A DNA stretch of 64,000 nt from Cytophagales bacterium (GTDB taxonomy: Bacteria > Bacteroidota > Bacteroidia > Cytophagales > UBA9547). Under the pieces are notes generated by a model. That model searched no databases, had not been told where the DNA came from, and worked only from the letters and a program-made list of their open reading frames with translations. Both the position numbers and the translations under genes were made by a program. Of the stretch, positions 9,433 through 18,440 are shown piece by piece. The first letter of the stretch is position 1. Every line of letters begins with the position of its first letter. The stretch covers positions 48,125 through 112,124 of the forward strand of contig JAAFIH010000012.1 in the NCBI GenBank assembly GCA_013297755.1, written 5' to 3'.

Positions 9433-9660
9433 GAACACGCCTTTTGGCGTGTTCTTTTTTTTGTTTAAAGATACCATCGCTCAAAGCAATGGTATCTTTT
9501 CAATCCTATATTTGACTTTTTTTTGAATTGTAGGAACACGCCTTTTGGCGTGTTCATTTTTTTGACGTTTTTTTGAATTGTAGGAACACGCCTTTTGGCG
9601 TGTTCATTTTTTTTGACGTTTTTTTGAATTGAAGGAACACGCCTTTGGCGTGTTCTTTTT
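9433..9660. repeat. Palindrome array behind the 1508-aa gene
   Basis: Four GAACACGCC/GGCGTGTTC hairpins at 9433-9454, 9534-9555, 9584-9605 and 9635-9655. The last three are tandem units of about 50 bp that include the spacer TTTTTGACGTTTTTTTGAATTG. A palindrome of the AAAGATACCATCGC type sits at 9467-9499. The first hairpin begins seven bases after the stop codon and is followed by a T-run, so it probably terminates the 1508-aa gene. From 9660 to 9851 there is a decayed palindrome (about 9680-9710) and otherwise AT-rich sequence without a gene. Confidence 0.8.
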
Positions 9661-9851
9661 TTGTATTGTTTTCTCAAAAATACCCTCGCTCAAAGCGTTG
9701 TGATTTTTAAAAGCCTACAGGGTTATATACCCAATATATGATTTATATATAAGTTTTTTTTGAAATTATTACTTTATGTTTCCAAATATGTAAATCATTA
9801 ACTTTTATTAAAACAATACAATAGCATACATTAGTGATTTTTACCATATTT

Positions 9852-11285
9852 TTAATGCTGATATGCACCAATATCAAATACTATTGGTCTCGATTTATTA
9901 GCAATATCAAACCTTATAAATGGAATATTTACACCTTTTTCGGTTGCAATAGATTCTTTTTTTATTTTTAAATCTACTGTATAAATGCCACTTTTTGAAT
10001 CATAATTAAAAGCAGTAAACATAATGGCTTCTTTATCAGATGAAATAATATTTCCATTATTATTACTATAAATATTTTCGTCTGTTTTTATAACATTATT
10101 TTGCAAATTGGTTTGCCAATTATTGTTATCATATTTTTTTAATTCAAATTCTACTTTTTTATCACCCCAAATGATATTATTTTTTAGGTCAAGGTCTATT
10201 TTTTGATGATTTGTTGCATTTATACCATCACTTATGTATACGCAAGGTTTTGTAGAATTAAAAATAAGTTCACTACCAACCCAAGTATTGTTATAAAATT
10301 TATAAATTCCACCGTTTTCTATGGATATTAGTTGATTTACACAATTATAAGCTACATTATTCCAACCTTCAATAGCTGCATGCCAAGCAGAAATGGCACT
10401 ATTTGTCATGTTTTTTATGACAGAATTGGTTATTTTTAAGTCAGGTAAATGCGTATTATTTTCTTTATTTCCTACCGAAATACCAGTTGTTCCATTTTTT
10501 ATTTCAGCATTAGTTATAATATTATTTTGACTTTTTTCTCTTAGAATAATTCCACCCCATTGTCCTGATACATTACGCCATTTTTTTTCTAATCTTTCGC
10601 CCAAGAATTGTACTTTTTCGTTTTTTCCTGTATCACCAAGTATATGTAAAGAGCCTTCAATATCTAAAAAAGTGTTTTTATTCCCATATATTTTTGTGCC
10701 TTTTTGTATTGTAAGAGTAGCACCAGTGGCTACTTTTACTGTATTGAATAAAAAATGAACCCTAGTACTATCCCAAATAGTATTGCTAGTAATAATTGTA
10801 TTTTTATGATATATTGCATCCAAACCCCAAGAAGTTAATTTTACATATTGCGTTATATTATTAGTCGAAAATTGTATGCTATCAACTACTAAAAAAGGCA
10901 AAGTAGCATTGCTAAGACTGGGGGTTACTTGTATCAAAACATATATGCTATCGTTGCCACGAATAAAAAAATCTTTCATTTGAGTAAATTTAACACCATT
11001 TACATATAATTGATAACTGCTATTTTGGGCATCCATCAAAGTAATATTTGTTTTAATAGCTTTGGTACTAGGATTAATTATTTTTAATCTTTTGCTAACA
11101 CTAGGACGAATAAAAAGATCTTTTTTGCCAGCCAAAACTGTATCAAATATAATTTCTTTTGCTAATTTATTAGTATCGTTTTTGAAAATTAAATCAACAC
11201 TGTCTGTAGTTAATATCTCTTCTTGAGGTTTACAATTAAAAAGTAATAAAATAATAGAAATTGAATATAAAAATAACTTTAACAT
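9852..11285 (-). CDS. Right-handed beta-helix lipoprotein
   Basis: A 477-residue protein with an N-terminal lipoprotein signal (MLKLFLYSISIILLLFNC), so it is likely anchored to a membrane. After a beta-rich region (about 25-160) comes TGATLTIQKGTKIYGNKNTF, the entry turn typical of right-handed beta-helix surface proteins, then coils with ITNAEIKNGTTGISV, LKITNSVIKNMTNSAIS and short repeating turns to about residue 400. The C-terminus FDIGAYQH is the ending often seen in this class of choice-of-anchor/parallel beta-helix proteins. No catalytic motif is visible, so a polysaccharide-lyase role cannot be claimed. It is transcribed alone, convergent with the preceding gene. Confidence 0.7.
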   Translation of the reverse strand: MLKLFLYSISIILLLFNCKPQEEILTTDSVDLIFKNDTNKLAKEIIFDTVLAGKKDLFIRPSVSKRLKIINPSTKAIKTNITLMDAQNSSYQLYVNGVKFTQMKDFFIRGNDSIYVLIQVTPSLSNATLPFLVVDSIQFSTNNITQYVKLTSWGLDAIYHKNTIITSNTIWDSTRVHFLFNTVKVATGATLTIQKGTKIYGNKNTFLDIEGSLHILGDTGKNEKVQFLGERLEKKWRNVSGQWGGIILREKSQNNIITNAEIKNGTTGISVGNKENNTHLPDLKITNSVIKNMTNSAISAWHAAIEGWNNVAYNCVNQLISIENGGIYKFYNNTWVGSELIFNSTKPCVYISDGINATNHQKIDLDLKNNIIWGDKKVEFELKKYDNNNWQTNLQNNVIKTDENIYSNNNGNIISSDKEAIMFTAFNYDSKSGIYTVDLKIKKESIATEKGVNIPFIRFDIANKSRPIVFDIGAYQH

Positions 11286-11441
11286 ATATTTAAAATATGT
11301 TCAAAATTAAACAATAATTACTATAAATCAACATTTGTCATTAGGAATAAACTATTTGAATTTATTTTTTAATCTTAATTCAATAAAATAACCAAAAAAA
11401 ATATCTATTATTGCACGTTTAAATAAAATCAATACTAAAAA

Positions 11442-12254
11442 ATGTCATATAATTTATTAAAAGGCAAACGTGGAATCATTTTTGGTGCATTAAATGAAAG
11501 TTCAATTGCTTGGAAAGTAGCCGAAATGGCCGCAGCCGAAGGTGCTACATTTACACTTACCAATGCTCCATTGGCCATGCGCATGGGCGAAATCAATAAA
11601 TTGGCCGAATCTACTGGCTCTACTATCATTCCTGCCGATGCTACATCAGTAGAAGAGTTAGAAAATCTATTTTCAGAATCTGTTAAAGTTTTGGGTGGAA
11701 AAATTGATTTTGTATTACACTCCATTGGCATGAGTCCGAATATAAGAAAATCTAAAAATTATGGCGAATTGAATTATGATTTTTTTCTCAAAACATTAGA
11801 TATTTCAGCCTTATCGTTTCATAAAGTGATGCACGTGGCCGAAAAACAAGACGCTATGGCCGAATATGGTTCTATTGTAGCACTTTCTTACATAGCAGCC
11901 CAACGAAATTATCCAGATTATACAGATATGTCGCAAGCAAAAGCAGCATTAGAATCTATTGCACGCAGTTATGGAGCTCGTTTTGCCAAACTAAAAAAAG
12001 TAAGGGTAAACACCATCTCTCAAAGTCCTACCAAAACCACTGCTGGTGCTGGTATTGCAGGTTTTGATGTATTTTATGAATTTGCCAATAAAATGTCGCC
12101 ACTGGGAAACGCCACTGCAGAAGACTGTGCCAACTATTGCATAGCCATGTTTTCGGATTTTACTCGTATGGTTACAATGCAAAATCTAATGCACGATGGC
12201 GGTTTTTCTTCATCTGGTATCACCGAAGAGATTATTGAAAGTATGAAAAAATAA
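11442..12254 (+). CDS. fabI: Enoyl-[acyl-carrier-protein] reductase (NADH), FabI type
   Basis: A 270-residue short-chain dehydrogenase-like protein that reduces enoyl-ACP in the last step of each fatty-acid elongation cycle. The N-terminal GKRGIIFGALNESSIAW is the FabI version of the nucleotide-binding loop (GxxxxxSIA). The active site is Y150, Y160 and K167 (SYIAAQRNYPDY then TDMSQAK), with the Tyr-X6-Lys spacing of FabI. NTISQSPTKTTAGAGI is the flexible substrate loop next to the triclosan-binding region; the family more often has a GPIRTLAA-like sequence, and the SPT version is common in Bacteroidota. Length is normal. It is a single gene ended by the terminator at 12274. Confidence 0.95.
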   Translation: MSYNLLKGKRGIIFGALNESSIAWKVAEMAAAEGATFTLTNAPLAMRMGEINKLAESTGSTIIPADATSVEELENLFSESVKVLGGKIDFVLHSIGMSPNIRKSKNYGELNYDFFLKTLDISALSFHKVMHVAEKQDAMAEYGSIVALSYIAAQRNYPDYTDMSQAKAALESIARSYGARFAKLKKVRVNTISQSPTKTTAGAGIAGFDVFYEFANKMSPLGNATAEDCANYCIAMFSDFTRMVTMQNLMHDGGFSSSGITEEIIESMKK

Positions 12255-12273
12255 ATTCATCAAACTTTATACC

Positions 12274-12311
12274 AAAAATTCCCTGGCAACTACTCCTGTT
12301 AGGGAATTTTT
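12274..12311 (+). terminator. Rho-independent terminator behind fabI
   Basis: An 11-bp perfect stem AAAAATTCCCT (12274-12284) / AGGGAATTTTT (12301-12311) followed by more T residues, between fabI and trmB. trmB starts only 14 bases after it, so trmB probably depends on a promoter overlapping this spot or on read-through. Confidence 0.8.
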
Positions 12312-12324
12312 TATTTAGAATAAA

Positions 12325-12981
12325 ATGGGAAAAAACAAATTGAAGAGATTTGCTATCAATGAGCAAAGCGAAAACGTAATTCAGGCAGGCAAACAAATAT
12401 ATACTACCATAAAAGGTAACTGGAATAAAGTACAATTCCCTCATAATCAACCAATAATACTTGAAATTGGTTGTGGCAATGGCGAATACACCATTGGTTT
12501 AGCTTCGCACCACCCAGAATTTAATTTTATTGGCACAGACATAAAAGGTGCCAGAATATTTAAAGGAAGTGTAGAAGCAAAAGAAAAGAAACTTACCAAT
12601 GTGGCTTTTCTTAGATGTAGAATAGAATATATTTTGGAGTTTTTTGAACCCAACGAAGTAGACGAAATTTGGATTACCTTCCCTGATCCTCAATTAAAAG
12701 ATAGCCGAGAAAAACAGCGTTTAACTCACACTCGATTTTTAGATTTGTATAAAAAATGCTTAAAACCTCAAGGATTTATTCATTTGAAAACCGACAGTCG
12801 AGAATTAACAGATTTTACTTTAGAAACGCTCAAAAATTATCCTCACAAAGATTTAGCATATACTTTTGATTTGTATAATTCTGATTTCTTACCCAATCAT
12901 AAAGGAATACAAACCAAATATGAGCGAATGTTTTTGGCCAAAGGTAAATTGATAAATTATCTAAAATTTAGACTAGACTAG
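12325..12981 (+). CDS. trmB: tRNA (guanine-N7-)-methyltransferase
   Basis: A 218-residue SAM-dependent enzyme that makes m7G46 in tRNA. ILEIGCGNGEYT is the SAM-binding motif I, FIGTDIKGARI the second, and DEIWITFPDPQLKDSREKQR with the following LTHTRFLDLY is the TrmB signature (the family has FPDPWPKxRHxKRR and R-x-x-F). ILKTDS-like HLKTDSRELTDFTL near the C-terminus also fits. Here PQLKDSREKQR replaces PWPKKRHHKRR, a known Bacteroidota variant. Soluble, no signal. Ends 14 bases from the convergent queA stop. Confidence 0.92.
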   Translation: MGKNKLKRFAINEQSENVIQAGKQIYTTIKGNWNKVQFPHNQPIILEIGCGNGEYTIGLASHHPEFNFIGTDIKGARIFKGSVEAKEKKLTNVAFLRCRIEYILEFFEPNEVDEIWITFPDPQLKDSREKQRLTHTRFLDLYKKCLKPQGFIHLKTDSRELTDFTLETLKNYPHKDLAYTFDLYNSDFLPNHKGIQTKYERMFLAKGKLINYLKFRLD

Positions 12982-12995
12982 ATGTTGCTACAAGA

Positions 12996-14180
12996 TTAAG
13001 GTATCAATAGAGAACTATCGCCATAGCTCAAAAATTTAAAGTCATTTTCTAATGCAAAATGATAGATTTCTTTCCATTTGTTGCCTACAAATGCAGCCAC
13101 TAACAAAATAAGTGTACTTTCTGGTTGGTGAAAATTAGTAATAAGTCCTTTACAGATTTTAAAATTGTAGCCAGGCATAATCAAAATAGACGTAGTTCCT
13201 ATCAAAAAATCTTCATTTTTAGACTCTAAAAACCTTATAATTGTATGCAAAGATTCATCTAAACTCAAAAGTGGCAGTTCATTTTGGTAAGCCTCCCATT
13301 GATTTAAAGTAATATTTTTTAAATTAAAATCTATGGCAATTTTCAAACCAATCCAATACAAACTTTCAATCACTCTCATACTCGTAGTACCCACAACCAC
13401 TACTTGAGGGTTGTTTTTTATTTGCAATATGATTTCTTTTGAAATAGAAAAATGCTCAGTGTGCATCAAATGTTGCGTAATAGTATCTGTTTTGATGGGC
13501 TTAAATGTGCCTGCACCTACATGGAGAGTAAGATAGTGGACAGAAATATTTTTTTCAGCTATCGACTTTAAAACAGAATTTGTAAAATGCAAACCAGCAG
13601 TAGGAGCGGCAACAGAGCCTTTATTTTGAGCATAAATAGTTTGGTATCTTACTTTATCTATGTCGTTTGCCTTTCTATTCATGTAAGGTGGCAGTGGTAG
13701 TTCGGCCACTTTTTCAAAAATCTCAAAAATATTTTCATCTCCTTTCCAAGAAAATTCTATGGTATGTTCTGATTCATTTTTTGAAATATATCTAGCACTT
13801 AAATATAAGCCATCAGTTTCTATTTCTAGTTTTTCGCCCTTCCATTTTTTTAGGTTACCTACCATACAAAGCCAAGTAGATTGGTAATATTCTGCATTTT
13901 TTGTAATTTCAGATTGGGATTCTAAACAAAATATTTCAATATATGAGCCAGTATTTTTCTTAAAAATCAATCGAGCTGGAAATACTTTTGAATTATTTAA
14001 TATTAAATTAGTATTTGATGGCAATAAATTAGAAATATTACTAAAAATATATTTCTCAATCTTTTCATCTTTTTTATAATACAATAGATTGCTCTCATCT
14101 CTTTTGGCATTTGGATGTGAGGCAATTTTATTTTCTGGTAAATGATATAAAAAATCGGTTAAATTAATTTCTGGTATCAA
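12996..14180 (-). CDS. queA: S-adenosylmethionine:tRNA ribosyltransferase-isomerase
   Basis: A 394-residue enzyme that moves the ribosyl part of SAM onto preQ1-tRNA to make epoxyqueuosine. Signature segments: DFLYHLPENKIASHP at the N-terminus, RDESNLLYY, LNNSKVFPARL, GSVAAPTAGLHFT (the most conserved stretch), LHVGAGTFKPI and ITNFHQPESTLILLVAAF. It is about 40 residues longer than the usual QueA, with extra sequence in the middle (about residues 280-330). The start is a TTG at 14180 (no ATG fits the conserved N-terminus), and it overlaps the ribF stop by 17 bases, which suggests translational coupling. Longer QueA-like paralogues occur in Bacteroidota, so a side function cannot be excluded. 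Confidence 0.88.
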   Translation of the reverse strand: MIPEINLTDFLYHLPENKIASHPNAKRDESNLLYYKKDEKIEKYIFSNISNLLPSNTNLILNNSKVFPARLIFKKNTGSYIEIFCLESQSEITKNAEYYQSTWLCMVGNLKKWKGEKLEIETDGLYLSARYISKNESEHTIEFSWKGDENIFEIFEKVAELPLPPYMNRKANDIDKVRYQTIYAQNKGSVAAPTAGLHFTNSVLKSIAEKNISVHYLTLHVGAGTFKPIKTDTITQHLMHTEHFSISKEIILQIKNNPQVVVVGTTSMRVIESLYWIGLKIAIDFNLKNITLNQWEAYQNELPLLSLDESLHTIIRFLESKNEDFLIGTTSILIMPGYNFKICKGLITNFHQPESTLILLVAAFVGNKWKEIYHFALENDFKFLSYGDSSLLIP

Positions 14181-15087
14181 TGAGGTTTAGGGCGTATTGT
14201 TTATCAATATTTATCTGTTGTTGAAGGCTTTGAATGGAATCAAATTTTTGTTCGTTTCTTATTTTTTTAATCAAAAATAGCTCAATTTCTTGTCCATAAA
14301 TATCAGTTTCAAAGTTTAGTATATGTACTTCTACACTTTTTTTTGTTCCATCAAAAGTTGGCCTTGTACCAATATTCAGTAAGCCATGATGGTATTGAAG
14401 TCCAATCAAAACTTGAACAAAAAAAACACCGTTTGGGAGTAATTTTTCTTTTTCAGAAATATCAATATTGGCAGTAGCAAAGTTTAGTGTTCTACCAATT
14501 TTGTGCCCTTCTACAACAATTCCTTTGATAGAGTACTGTCTTCCAAGTAATAAATTAGCATTTTCTATTTCGCCATCAATTATTTTACGTCTGATATTTG
14601 ATGAGTTTATAGTAATATTATTGATATTTTGTTGTTCAATTTCAAATACATGAAACGGGAATATTTTGTGATCAAAAAAACGGATATTTCCTTCCCTATT
14701 TTTCCCAAAATGATGGTCATAACCCAATAAAAGAGCTTTAATATTTAGTTTTTCAATTAATATAAATGAAATAAAATCAGTGGCACTCATCTGAGAAAAA
14801 GAATCAGTAAATGGAATTTCAATAACAAAATCAACTAATCCAGTTTTTTTTAACTCTTCATATTTTTCAAGTTGTGTAGTCAGAAATAATATGTCTGCAT
14901 TGGGCTGAAGTACAGTTCTGGGGTGTGGCCAAAAAGTAATCACAACAGCTGGTAATTTTTGCGAATGTGCAATTTTATGTAGTTTTTCTAATAAAAGTTT
15001 ATGTGCCGAGTGCACTCCATCAAAAATACCAATTGTGGCCACACAACCTGCAAGTTTTTCAAAATCTACCAATTTGAATACTTTCAT
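14164..15087 (-). CDS. ribF: Bifunctional riboflavin kinase / FAD synthetase
   Basis: A 307-residue enzyme making FMN from riboflavin and then FAD. The N-terminal adenylyltransferase half has ATIGIFDGVHSAHKLLLEKL, ITFWPHPRTVL and LLGYDHHFGKNREG; the INSSNIRRKI motif links to the kinase half with GHKIGRTLNFATANI and LLNIGTRPTF. Two motif positions differ from the usual family sequence: HSAH where HxGH is normal, and LNFATAN where LGFPTAN is normal, although the Thr and Asn that bind nucleotide and metal are kept. First gene of a two-gene unit with queA. A start at 15087 (ATG, MKVFKLVDFEKL) is clear. Confidence 0.92.
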   Translation of the reverse strand: MKVFKLVDFEKLAGCVATIGIFDGVHSAHKLLLEKLHKIAHSQKLPAVVITFWPHPRTVLQPNADILFLTTQLEKYEELKKTGLVDFVIEIPFTDSFSQMSATDFISFILIEKLNIKALLLGYDHHFGKNREGNIRFFDHKIFPFHVFEIEQQNINNITINSSNIRRKIIDGEIENANLLLGRQYSIKGIVVEGHKIGRTLNFATANIDISEKEKLLPNGVFFVQVLIGLQYHHGLLNIGTRPTFDGTKKSVEVHILNFETDIYGQEIELFLIKKIRNEQKFDSIQSLQQQINIDKQYALNLIDTRN

Positions 15088-15119
15088 TGATGTTGAATTG
15101 ATTTATTGTGTTTATATTT

Positions 15120-15209
15120 CAATGTCGCTTAGTTAATCGTTTTTATTGCTTCTAAGTTAGTCTTTCTACAGAGGAGAAATATAATCTTAATTTTAAGTAA
15201 ACTACAATG
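15120..15209. mobile_element. MITE-like element, family C, decayed copy 1 (about 90 bp)
   Basis: Left end CAATGTCGCTTAGTTAA (15120-15136) and right end TTAAGTAAACTACAATG (15193-15209) are inverted repeats with a few mismatches; the middle holds a degraded CTTTCTNNNNGGAGAAA hairpin. The same ends and core occur at 41907-41991 and, at one end only, from 28543. It lies between ribF and the rplK terminator. Confidence 0.5.
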
Positions 15210-15245
15210 TTTTTATGTATTGAAAATGATTTTTGTTTAATCAAA

Positions 15246-15278
15246 AAAAGGTCTAATCAATATTTGATTAGACCTTTT
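15246..15278 (-). terminator. Strong rho-independent terminator behind rplK
   Basis: A perfect 15-bp stem AAAAGGTCTAATCAA (15246-15260) / TTGATTAGACCTTTT (15264-15278) with a 3-base loop and T/A-runs on both sides, 19 bases past the rplK stop. It closes the operon before rplA would normally follow. Confidence 0.9.
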
Positions 15279-15296
15279 AAAAGTATTTTCAAAATA

Positions 15297-15734
15297 TTAG
15301 ATTGGTTTATTTCCTGTTACAGTCAATCCCATAGATCGAGCAGTACCAGCAACCATACTAATGGCCGATTCAATTTTGAAACAATTTAAGTCTGGCATTT
15401 TGGTTTCTGCGATTTTTTTTACATCATCCCAAGTTACACTACCAATTTTATTTCTATTAGGTTCGGCACTTCCTTTTTGTTTTTTAGAAGCATCCAACAA
15501 CAAATTTGCTGCTGGTGGAGTTTTTACTACAAAGTCAAACGATTTGTCTGAAAATACAGTAATCAAAACTGGCAACACTTGACCAGGTTTGTCTTGAGTC
15601 ATTGCATTGAATCTTTTGCAAAACTCCATGATATTCAAACCTTTCGATCCCAAAGCTGGACCAATAGGGGGAGATGGAGTAGCTGCACCACCTTTTACTT
15701 GTAATTTTACGTATCCTGTTATTTCTTTTGCCAT
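15297..15734 (-). CDS. rplK: 50S ribosomal protein L11
   Basis: A 145-residue ribosomal protein of the GTPase-associated centre. [29 protein letters not shown]... is the canonical N-terminus with the proline-rich linker, and the C-terminal RNA-binding domain ([18 protein letters not shown] ... [13 protein letters not shown]) is complete. It is the last gene of the operon here, followed directly by a strong terminator. In most bacteria rplA, rplJ, rplL, rpoB and rpoC come next; none of them is present in the 200 bases before ribF. L11 is the substrate of PrmA, whose gene is at 30488-31345. Confidence 0.97.
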   Translation of the reverse strand: MAKEITGYVKLQVKGGAATPSPPIGPALGSKGLNIMEFCKRFNAMTQDKPGQVLPVLITVFSDKSFDFVVKTPPAANLLLDASKKQKGSAEPNRNKIGSVTWDDVKKIAETKMPDLNCFKIESAISMVAGTARSMGLTVTGNKPI

Positions 15735-15790
15735 TTTATTTTTTAATTTTTAAAACATTAATAAATATAAACTGAGGTGTCACCGATTGA

Positions 15791-16363
15791 TTAGGAAGCT
15801 TTCTCAACCTCTATATAGCTCAATTCCATTGGTGTATTACGACCAAATATTTTTACAATTACTTTTACTTTTTTCTTGTCATCATAAACCTCTTCTATGG
15901 TACCAACAAAGCCAGTGAATGGTCCATTCATAACATTTACTGATTCGCCAACTAAATATTTGGTTTCCGATTTGAAACTTGCCAAATTTCCTTCTTCAAT
16001 TTTTCCTAAAATCCTATTTATTTCAGATTGTTTGATAGGTTCTGGTTTTTTTAGGGCTTTTGTTTTGCCTTCTCCTAAAAAACCTAGCGAACTAGGTGCA
16101 TTGTTTAATATAAAAAATGTTTCTCCGTTGGATAGGTTGGCACTAATATACATGTATCCTGGATAAGATATTTTTTCTCTAGTTACTTTTTTACCATTTC
16201 TTAATTCTACTATTTTTTCGGATGGAATTAAGATTTCTGGTACAAAAGCCGATAGATTTTGGCGTGCAAGTTCTGTTTCTAGGTAGGCTTTTACTTTTTT
16301 TTCTTGGCCAGAAACAGCTCTCAAAATGTACCAATTAAACTCATTTTCTATTATTTCGCTCAT
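15791..16363 (-). CDS. nusG: Transcription termination/antitermination factor NusG
   Basis: A 190-residue protein with the NGN domain (NWYILRAVSGQEKKVKAYLE at residues about 10-29; YPGYMYISANL) and the C-terminal KOW domain (VGESVNVMNGPFTGFVGTIEEVYDDKKKVKV). It binds RNA polymerase and links transcription to translation through S10. It is 12 bases downstream of secE and 56 upstream of rplK, the universal secE-nusG-rplK order. Confidence 0.95.
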   Translation of the reverse strand: MSEIIENEFNWYILRAVSGQEKKVKAYLETELARQNLSAFVPEILIPSEKIVELRNGKKVTREKISYPGYMYISANLSNGETFFILNNAPSSLGFLGEGKTKALKKPEPIKQSEINRILGKIEEGNLASFKSETKYLVGESVNVMNGPFTGFVGTIEEVYDDKKKVKVIVKIFGRNTPMELSYIEVEKAS

Positions 16364-16375
16364 AATTATAGGTAT

Positions 16376-16570
16376 TTAAAATGAACGGTAAAACCAAGTC
16401 ATTCCGTTTTCAAAAACGAAATCAACTAAACCAATCATTATGGCAAACACCAAAGCCGAAACCAATACAAGAACAGTATTAGACTGCAATTCTTTGATGG
16501 TAGGCCATGTTACTTTGGTTGTTACCTCTTCTATTGATTCGTTTATAAACGATTTTACTTTTTCAAACAT
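16376..16570 (-). CDS. secE: Preprotein translocase subunit SecE
   Basis: Sixty-four residues with the short bacterial SecE form: an amphipathic helix containing ITKVTWP-like EVTTKVTWPTIKELQ (residues about 15-29) and one membrane segment VLVLVSALVFAIMIGLVDFVF. It stabilises SecY in the inner membrane. It lies between tRNA-Trp (20 bases upstream) and nusG. Confidence 0.95.
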   Translation of the reverse strand: MFEKVKSFINESIEEVTTKVTWPTIKELQSNTVLVLVSALVFAIMIGLVDFVFENGMTWFYRSF

Positions 16571-16590
16571 AAGTATTTAAAAATTTAATG

Positions 16591-16663
16591 CACGGGAGGT
16601 AGGCATCGAACCTACAACCTTCGGTTTTGGAGACCGCTACTCTACCAGTTGAGCTACTCCCGT
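16591..16663 (-). tRNA. tRNA-Trp (CCA anticodon)
   Basis: A 73-nt cloverleaf with acceptor ACGGGAG/CTCCCGT, discriminator G, D-arm GCTCAACTGGTAGAGT, anticodon loop CTCCAAA giving CCA, and T-loop GTTCGAT. The full 3' CCA is not encoded. It sits between tuf and secE, as in many bacteria. Confidence 0.97.
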
Positions 16664-16670
16664 AAATTCA

Positions 16671-16722
16671 AAAATAGTTGCCAGTGATAATTAATATCTA
16701 ATTAACAGCCGACAACTATTTT
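16671..16722 (-). promoter_or_regulatory. Hairpin between tuf and tRNA-Trp (partial terminator or processing site)
   Basis: Arms AAAATAGTTG (16671-16680) and CAACTATTTT (16713-16722) form a 10-bp stem with a long AT-rich loop. It lies 21 bases past the tuf stop and ahead of tRNA-Trp. It could lower read-through from the highly expressed tuf gene into secE-nusG-rplK or guide processing of the tRNA; both are inference. Confidence 0.5.
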
Positions 16723-16743
16723 ATTATGAATTAATTGAACTAA

Positions 16744-17931
16744 TTATTTTATAATTTCAGTTACCTGACCAGCACCTACTGTACGACCACCCTCACGGAT
16801 AGCAAAACGTAAGCCTTTTTCCATAGCAACAGAAGCTATTAAATTAACTTTGATTGATACATTATCACCTGGCATAATCATTTCTACACCTGCTGGCAAT
16901 TCTATCTCTCCTGTTACGTCAGTTGTACGGAAGTAGAATTGTGGACGATATTTGTTGAAAAATGGCGTATGACGACCACCTTCTTCTTTTGACAATACAT
17001 AAACCTCTGCTTTAAATTCTGTATGTGGCATTACTGAGTTTGGTTTGCAAAGAACCATACCTCTACGGATTTGTTCTTTATCAACACCACGAAGTAAAAC
17101 ACCTACGTTATCACCAGCCTCGCCTCTGTCTAATAATTTACGGAACATTTCAACTCCAGTACATACAGATTTTAATCCTTCTGCACCCATACCGATAATA
17201 TCCAATGCTTCACCTATGTTTACAACACCTCTTTCGATACGACCTGTGGCAACAGTACCACGACCTGTAATAGAGAATACGTCTTCTATTGGCATTAAGA
17301 ATGGCAAATCAACCAATCTTTTTGGAATTGGGATATATCTATCCACTTCATCCATTAATTTTTCTATTGTAGCTACCCATTTTGCTTCTCCATTCAAACC
17401 ACCCAAGGCAGAACCTTGAATAACTGGAATCTCATCGCCAGGATATTTGTAGAATGATAATAATTCTCTTATTTCCATTTCTACAAGTTCTAATAACTCT
17501 GGATCATCTACCATATCCACTTTGTTCATAAACACAACTAGGGCAGGTACACCAACTTGGCGAGCCAACAAAATGTGTTCACGTGTTTGTGGCATAGGAC
17601 CATCAGTAGCAGCCACTACTATAATAGCACCATCCATTTGGGCAGCACCTGTAACCATGTTTTTAACATAATCAGCGTGGCCTGGGCAATCTACGTGAGC
17701 ATAATGACGATTTGCAGTAGCATACTCTACGTGAGATGTATTGATGGTAATACCTCTTTCTTTTTCTTCAGGTGCGTTGTCGATAGAAGAGAAATCTCTT
17801 TTTTCAGCAAGACCTTTATTAGCCAACACCATAGTGATAGCTGCTGTCAATGTAGTCTTTCCGTGATCTACGTGACCGATAGTACCAATGTTTACGTGTG
17901 GTTTAGATCGGTCAAACTGTTCTTTAGCCAT
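16744..17931 (-). CDS. tuf: Translation elongation factor Tu
   Basis: A 395-residue GTPase that delivers aminoacyl-tRNA to the ribosome. All G motifs are present: GHVDHGKTT (residues about 18-26), [12 protein letters not shown] (switch I), [11 protein letters not shown] (switch II), NKVDMVD and GSALGG. Domains 2 and 3 are complete, ending [10 protein letters not shown]. Preceded by tRNA-Tyr, tRNA-Gly and tRNA-Thr in the same operon. Confidence 0.98.
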   Translation of the reverse strand: MAKEQFDRSKPHVNIGTIGHVDHGKTTLTAAITMVLANKGLAEKRDFSSIDNAPEEKERGITINTSHVEYATANRHYAHVDCPGHADYVKNMVTGAAQMDGAIIVVAATDGPMPQTREHILLARQVGVPALVVFMNKVDMVDDPELLELVEMEIRELLSFYKYPGDEIPVIQGSALGGLNGEAKWVATIEKLMDEVDRYIPIPKRLVDLPFLMPIEDVFSITGRGTVATGRIERGVVNIGEALDIIGMGAEGLKSVCTGVEMFRKLLDRGEAGDNVGVLLRGVDKEQIRRGMVLCKPNSVMPHTEFKAEVYVLSKEEGGRHTPFFNKYRPQFYFRTTDVTGEIELPAGVEMIMPGDNVSIKVNLIASVAMEKGLRFAIREGGRTVGAGQVTEIIK

Positions 17932-18033
17932 TTTTTATTAAAGTTTAATTCAGATTTAAGATATATATATAATGTAATTTTACGCTTTTTTTGGTATTTT
18001 TAACCTTTAGTAATATTCAACTTCTCTAAATAG

Positions 18034-18105
<72 letters not shown>

Positions 18106-18175
18106 TTGCAAATAGTTCGGAGTTTAAAACCAATAATTTATAAAATTATGGATTTAAAATTCTTATTTTAACTTG

Positions 18176-18248
18176 AGCGGAAGACGAGGCTCGAACCCGC
18201 GACCTATAGCTTGGAAGGCTATCGCTCTACCAACTGAGCTACTTCCGC
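18176..18248 (-). tRNA. tRNA-Gly (TCC anticodon)
   Basis: A 73-nt cloverleaf: acceptor GCGGAAG/CTTCCGC, discriminator T, anticodon stem ATAGC/GCTAT around CTTCCAA (anticodon TCC), T-loop GTTCGAG. No encoded CCA. Confidence 0.97.
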
Positions 18249-18303
18249 TTGTTTATTTTTTAAGGAATAATTTATAAAAAATTATTCCTTAAAAATAATT
18301 TTG

Positions 18304-18387
18304 TGGGGAGAGAAGGATTCGAACCTTCGAAGTCATTACAACAACAGAGTTACAGTCTGTCCCATTTGGCCACTCTGGTATCTCCCC
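18304..18387 (-). tRNA. tRNA-Tyr (GTA anticodon)
   Basis: An 84-nt class II tRNA with a long variable arm: acceptor GGGGAGA/TCTCCCC, discriminator A, anticodon loop CTGTAAC (anticodon GTA), T-loop GTTCGAA. No encoded CCA. First gene of the tRNA-tuf operon. Confidence 0.97.
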
Positions 18388-18440
18388 ATAATTACTGTCT
18401 TTTTAAGCAAATAAATAACAGCCCTCATCCAAAGGGAGTG

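Noticed and set aside
9465..9677. A 70-residue minus-strand frame rich in KKRTRQRRVP repeats
   Set aside because: It is the translation of the GAACACGCC tandem palindromes and their spacers; no conserved domain and no reason for a gene inside a hairpin array.
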